A DNA stretch of 11,403 bases from the NCBI GenBank assembly GCA_955652855.1, contig CATPCN010000470.1, positions 1 through 11,403 of the forward strand, in the 5' to 3' direction. Under the pieces are notes generated by a model. It was not told the DNA's origin, ran no database searches, and worked only from the letters and a program-made list of their open reading frames with translations. Below, piece after piece: positions 9,199-11,403 of the stretch; position 1 is the first letter of the stretch, and each line of letters opens with the position of its first letter. This DNA comes from an uncultured Chthoniobacterales bacterium (GTDB taxonomy: Bacteria > Verrucomicrobiota > Verrucomicrobiae > Chthoniobacterales > UBA10450). Position numbers and translations under genes: made by a program.

Positions 9199-9624
9199 TC
9201 ACTTCGCGGCGCGAACGAGCAGCAGCGGCACTTCCGCCTTGTGTCGCACTTCGTTAATGGTGCTGCCGTAAAGAATATCGCCGAGCAAACGATGGCCGTG
9301 CGTCGTCATCGCAATCAAATCGCAATGTTCATCGTCAGCAGTTTTCAAAATCCCAGTCGACGGATCACCCAGGGCCAGATGCGTTTTCACAACAAGGCCG
9401 TTATCCCGCAATGTTTTCGCCGAGCTCTCGAGGTAAGCGCGGTCGTCTTTCATTTCCTGGGAGTCAGCCAGCTTGAGCTGATCATAATTGCGCGCCACGA
9501 ACCCGTCGGCCACATGGACGAGCAGCAATTCTGAGCCGTGAATTTTTGCGAGCTGGGCGACGTGCGGCAGAAGCGATTTATCCGCCTTCGTGTTTTCAAG
9601 AGCGACGAGAATTTTTTGATACAT
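9199..9624 (-). CDS. Universal stress protein, UspA family
   Basis: This is a single-domain Usp protein of 141 residues (MYQKILVALENTKADKSLLP...). Such cytoplasmic proteins bind ATP or other ligands and are induced under stress. The nucleotide-binding loop is at residues 110-121, GHRLLGDILYGS. Gly 110, Gly 115 and the final Gly-Ser are kept, but the second glycine of the usual G-2x-G-9x-G(S/T) motif is Leu. The adenine-contact Asp near residue 10 is Glu, so ATP binding is uncertain. The open frame extends ten codons upstream into the Nramp gene. The ATG at 9622-9624 fits the domain edge and leaves 8 nt after the Nramp stop. The pair therefore looks co-transcribed, which suggests a role in metal or oxidative stress. 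Confidence 0.93.
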   Translation of the reverse strand: MYQKILVALENTKADKSLLPHVAQLAKIHGSELLLVHVADGFVARNYDQLKLADSQEMKDDRAYLESSAKTLRDNGLVVKTHLALGDPSTGILKTADDEHCDLIAMTTHGHRLLGDILYGSTINEVRHKAEVPLLLVRAAK

Positions 9625-9632
9625 AAACGTTG

Positions 9633-10991
9633 TCAAAACAACCGCGAGAACCATGCGGTCAGACCAACCCAGTCACACAAATACTTCGCATTGAGCAAAA
9701 CGATCACCGCCGTTGTCAGCCACGCGAAAGCTTGCAGCCAGCGCGGGGCGACAAACTCGCCCATTTTTCTGCGATCGCCCGTGAAAAGAACGAGCGGAAT
9801 AACGGCAAAGGAAAGTTGCAAACTTAAGATGACCTGGCTGAGCACGAGCAGCTTCGCCGTGCCGCTCGCGCCATAAAACACGGTCACAATGACAGCCGGG
9901 ACAATCGCGACGAGTCGTGTGATCAATCGCCGCAACCAGGGGCGCAGACGGATGTTGAGAAAACCTTCCATCACGATTTGTCCCGCGAGCGTGCCGGTGA
10001 GCGTGGAATTTTGTCCGGAAGCGAGCAAGGCGAGCGCAAACAATACGCTGGCCAGCGACACGCCGAGTGTCGGCGAAAGCAGTTTGTAGGCGTCCTGAAT
10101 TTCCGCGACTACTGGTTGACCCGGTTTGTGAAACGTCGCGCTCGCTACGATAAGAATCGCGGCATTAATGAAGAGCGCGAACATCAGTGCGACCGTCGAA
10201 TCAATCGTGGCAAACTTGATCGCCTCGCTTTTCCCGGCGGAGTTAAGCTCGTACTTCCGCGTCTGCACGATCGAGGAATGCAGATACAAATTGTGCGGCA
10301 TAACAGTCGCTCCCAAAATTCCGATCGCGATGTAGAGCATCTCTGGTTTTCGCACAACGTCGGCTTGTGGGACGAAACCGCCCAGCACTGCGACGACCGA
10401 TGGTTGCGAGAAAATTATTTCGAACAGAAAGCAACCACCGATCACGAGAATGAGCACGATGACGAACGCTTCGATGTAACGAAATCCTTTGTTCTGCAGA
10501 TACATCACCGCGAGGACGTCGAGCGCGGTGACGCAGACGCCGATGAGCAGCGGAATTTTGAAGAGAAGGTTCAACGCGATGGCCGATCCGATCACCTCCG
10601 CCAGATCGCACGCGCAAATTGCCAGTTCGCAAACGATCCAGAGCGCGATGGAAACGGCGGGCGAATAATGATCGTGACAAGCTTGAGCGAGGTCACGCTC
10701 AGCCGCGATTCCGAGCCGCGCGCAAAGCGATTGCAGCAAGATCGCCATCAAATTCGAAAGCAAGATGACGCTCAAAAGTGTGTATCCAAATTGCGAACCG
10801 CCGGCCAAGTCGGTCGCCCATTTTCCCGGATCCATATAACCGACGGCGACGAGATAGCCCGGCCCGGAGAACGCGAGCAGCTTTCGCCAAAATCCAAAAC
10901 GCGCGACGTCGATCGTGCGATGAACTTCGCGCAAACTCGGTTCGCCGGCGGAAATTCGCCAGCTCTTCTGGTTCGAGACAGGCTCGGACAT
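9633..10991 (-). CDS. Nramp/MntH-family divalent metal transporter
   Basis: This is a proton-coupled divalent metal (Mn2+/Fe2+) importer of the inner membrane. From the ATG at 10989-10991 it is 452 residues with about 11 hydrophobic spans. The helix-6 motif [19 protein letters not shown] is intact, with the metal-coordinating Met in MPHN at 231-234. The Ser/Thr-rich [20 protein letters not shown] segment is also conserved. Helix 1 reads [14 protein letters not shown]: the canonical DPGN (here 54-57) has Lys for the metal-ligand Asn, read from codon AAA. An in-frame ATG at 11072 would add 27 Arg-rich residues and leave only 28 nt before the divergent kinase. The shorter start is preferred, although it lacks a Shine-Dalgarno. 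The usp gene follows after 8 nt. Specificity for Mn versus Fe cannot be decided. Confidence 0.92.
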   Translation of the reverse strand: MSEPVSNQKSWRISAGEPSLREVHRTIDVARFGFWRKLLAFSGPGYLVAVGYMDPGKWATDLAGGSQFGYTLLSVILLSNLMAILLQSLCARLGIAAERDLAQACHDHYSPAVSIALWIVCELAICACDLAEVIGSAIALNLLFKIPLLIGVCVTALDVLAVMYLQNKGFRYIEAFVIVLILVIGGCFLFEIIFSQPSVVAVLGGFVPQADVVRKPEMLYIAIGILGATVMPHNLYLHSSIVQTRKYELNSAGKSEAIKFATIDSTVALMFALFINAAILIVASATFHKPGQPVVAEIQDAYKLLSPTLGVSLASVLFALALLASGQNSTLTGTLAGQIVMEGFLNIRLRPWLRRLITRLVAIVPAVIVTVFYGASGTAKLLVLSQVILSLQLSFAVIPLVLFTGDRRKMGEFVAPRWLQAFAWLTTAVIVLLNAKYLCDWVGLTAWFSRLF

Positions 10992-11100
10992 CAATGAAAG
11001 GTCGTTAAAAACTGCGCGGCGCGCCAGCGCGAAAACTATCGCGCGACGGTGCACCGGCAAAAAGCTTTCCATGCGCCGCGCCTAAGTTTCAAATTGAGGC

Positions 11101-11403
11101 ATGCCGAGGCGCACTCCTGAACTTTTGGTTCTGGCGATGGACATCGGAACCTCCTCGACCAGAAGCGCGCTGTTTGATGAGCGCGCGCAACGAATCGAGG
11201 CGACGGGCGCGAGCGAAAAATATGCAGTGCGTTACACTGCTGATGGCGGCGCCGAGCTCAAGCCTGAAACGTTGCGACGAGCGGCAACGTCTTGTTTGCA
11301 TCGCACGTTGAATGCGCGCGCAAGATCGACATTGTTGCGCCGGATTCCGATTGCGGCGGTCGCCGGCTCCGGTTTTTGGCACAGCTTATTAGGTTTGGAT
11401 AAA
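11101..11403 (+). CDS. FGGY-family carbohydrate kinase, gluconokinase-like (partial)
   Basis: This is the only plus-strand gene and is cut by the right edge after 101 codons. Kinases of this family phosphorylate sugars such as gluconate, xylulose or glycerol with ATP. The N-terminal phosphate-binding loop is visible in LVLAMDIGTSSTRSALFDER (residues 9-28), matching the 'D-x-G-T-(S/T)' signature. YAVRYTADGGAELKPETL and AVAGSGFWHSLLGLD continue the FGGY N-terminal domain in a gluconokinase-like manner. The substrate is inferred only from this resemblance. An in-frame TGA at 11095-11097 forces the start at the ATG at 11101-11103. GAGG is present but only 1 nt from the ATG. It is transcribed divergently from the Nramp gene, with about 109 nt between them. 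Confidence 0.88.
   Translation, partial: MPRRTPELLVLAMDIGTSSTRSALFDERAQRIEATGASEKYAVRYTADGGAELKPETLRRAATSCLHRTLNARARSTLLRRIPIAAVAGSGFWHSLLGLDK

Noticed and set aside
9978..10997. Long plus-strand open frame (339 codons) opposite the Nramp gene
   Set aside because: The translation is rich in Arg, Gln, Asp and Glu, resembles no family I know, and is fully antisense to a clearly recognisable transporter. It is a shadow of biased codon use.

Overview
The window is a compact stretch of bacterial chromosome, roughly 54% GC by eye. Nearly all genes lie on the minus strand, so they read from right to left. The core is an F1Fo ATP synthase operon in the order atpB-atpE-atpF-atpH-atpA-(ORF6N orf)-atpG-atpD-atpC, with atpC cut by the left edge. 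Protein flavour, scarce Shine-Dalgarno sequences, a GlgM-type glycogen synthase, short palindromic intergenic repeats and an FGGY kinase together suggest an uncultured soil bacterium, probably Verrucomicrobiota. That placement is inference and has not been tested by a search.

Layout from the right: a partial FGGY sugar kinase (+ strand, 11101-11403) is divergent from an Nramp/MntH metal transporter (9633-10991). The transporter is followed 8 nt later by a single-domain universal stress protein, then by a GT4 glycogen synthase/GlgM. A perfect 28-bp-arm inverted repeat separates GlgM from the GTPase Obg. A pair of hairpins then precedes atpB. Within the atp operon, spacing is 65 nt (B-E), 47 nt (E-F), a 4-nt ATGA overlap (F-H), 27 nt (H-A), a 4-nt ATGA overlap (A-ORF6N orf), 2 nt (ORF6N orf-G), 17 nt (G-D) and 99 nt (D-C). 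The longest gene-free stretch is about 150 nt.

The ATP synthase genes encode a complete proton-type enzyme: the Fo a, b and c subunits, an unusually short delta, alpha and beta with intact Walker motifs, gamma, and the start of epsilon. The c subunit lacks the polar ligands of Na+-type rings, so proton coupling is predicted.

Three things stand out. First, a truncated ORF6N-domain gene sits between atpA and atpG; its C-terminus is the translation of a REPIN-like double hairpin, and it is joined to both neighbours by translational-coupling geometry. Second, the 10-mer AAGATCGACA occurs seven times exactly on both strands and in several codon phases, a density like that of DNA uptake sequences. 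Third, the Nramp protein carries DPGK where the metal-binding DPGN motif is expected, and the ATP synthase delta subunit lacks much of its N-terminal domain.
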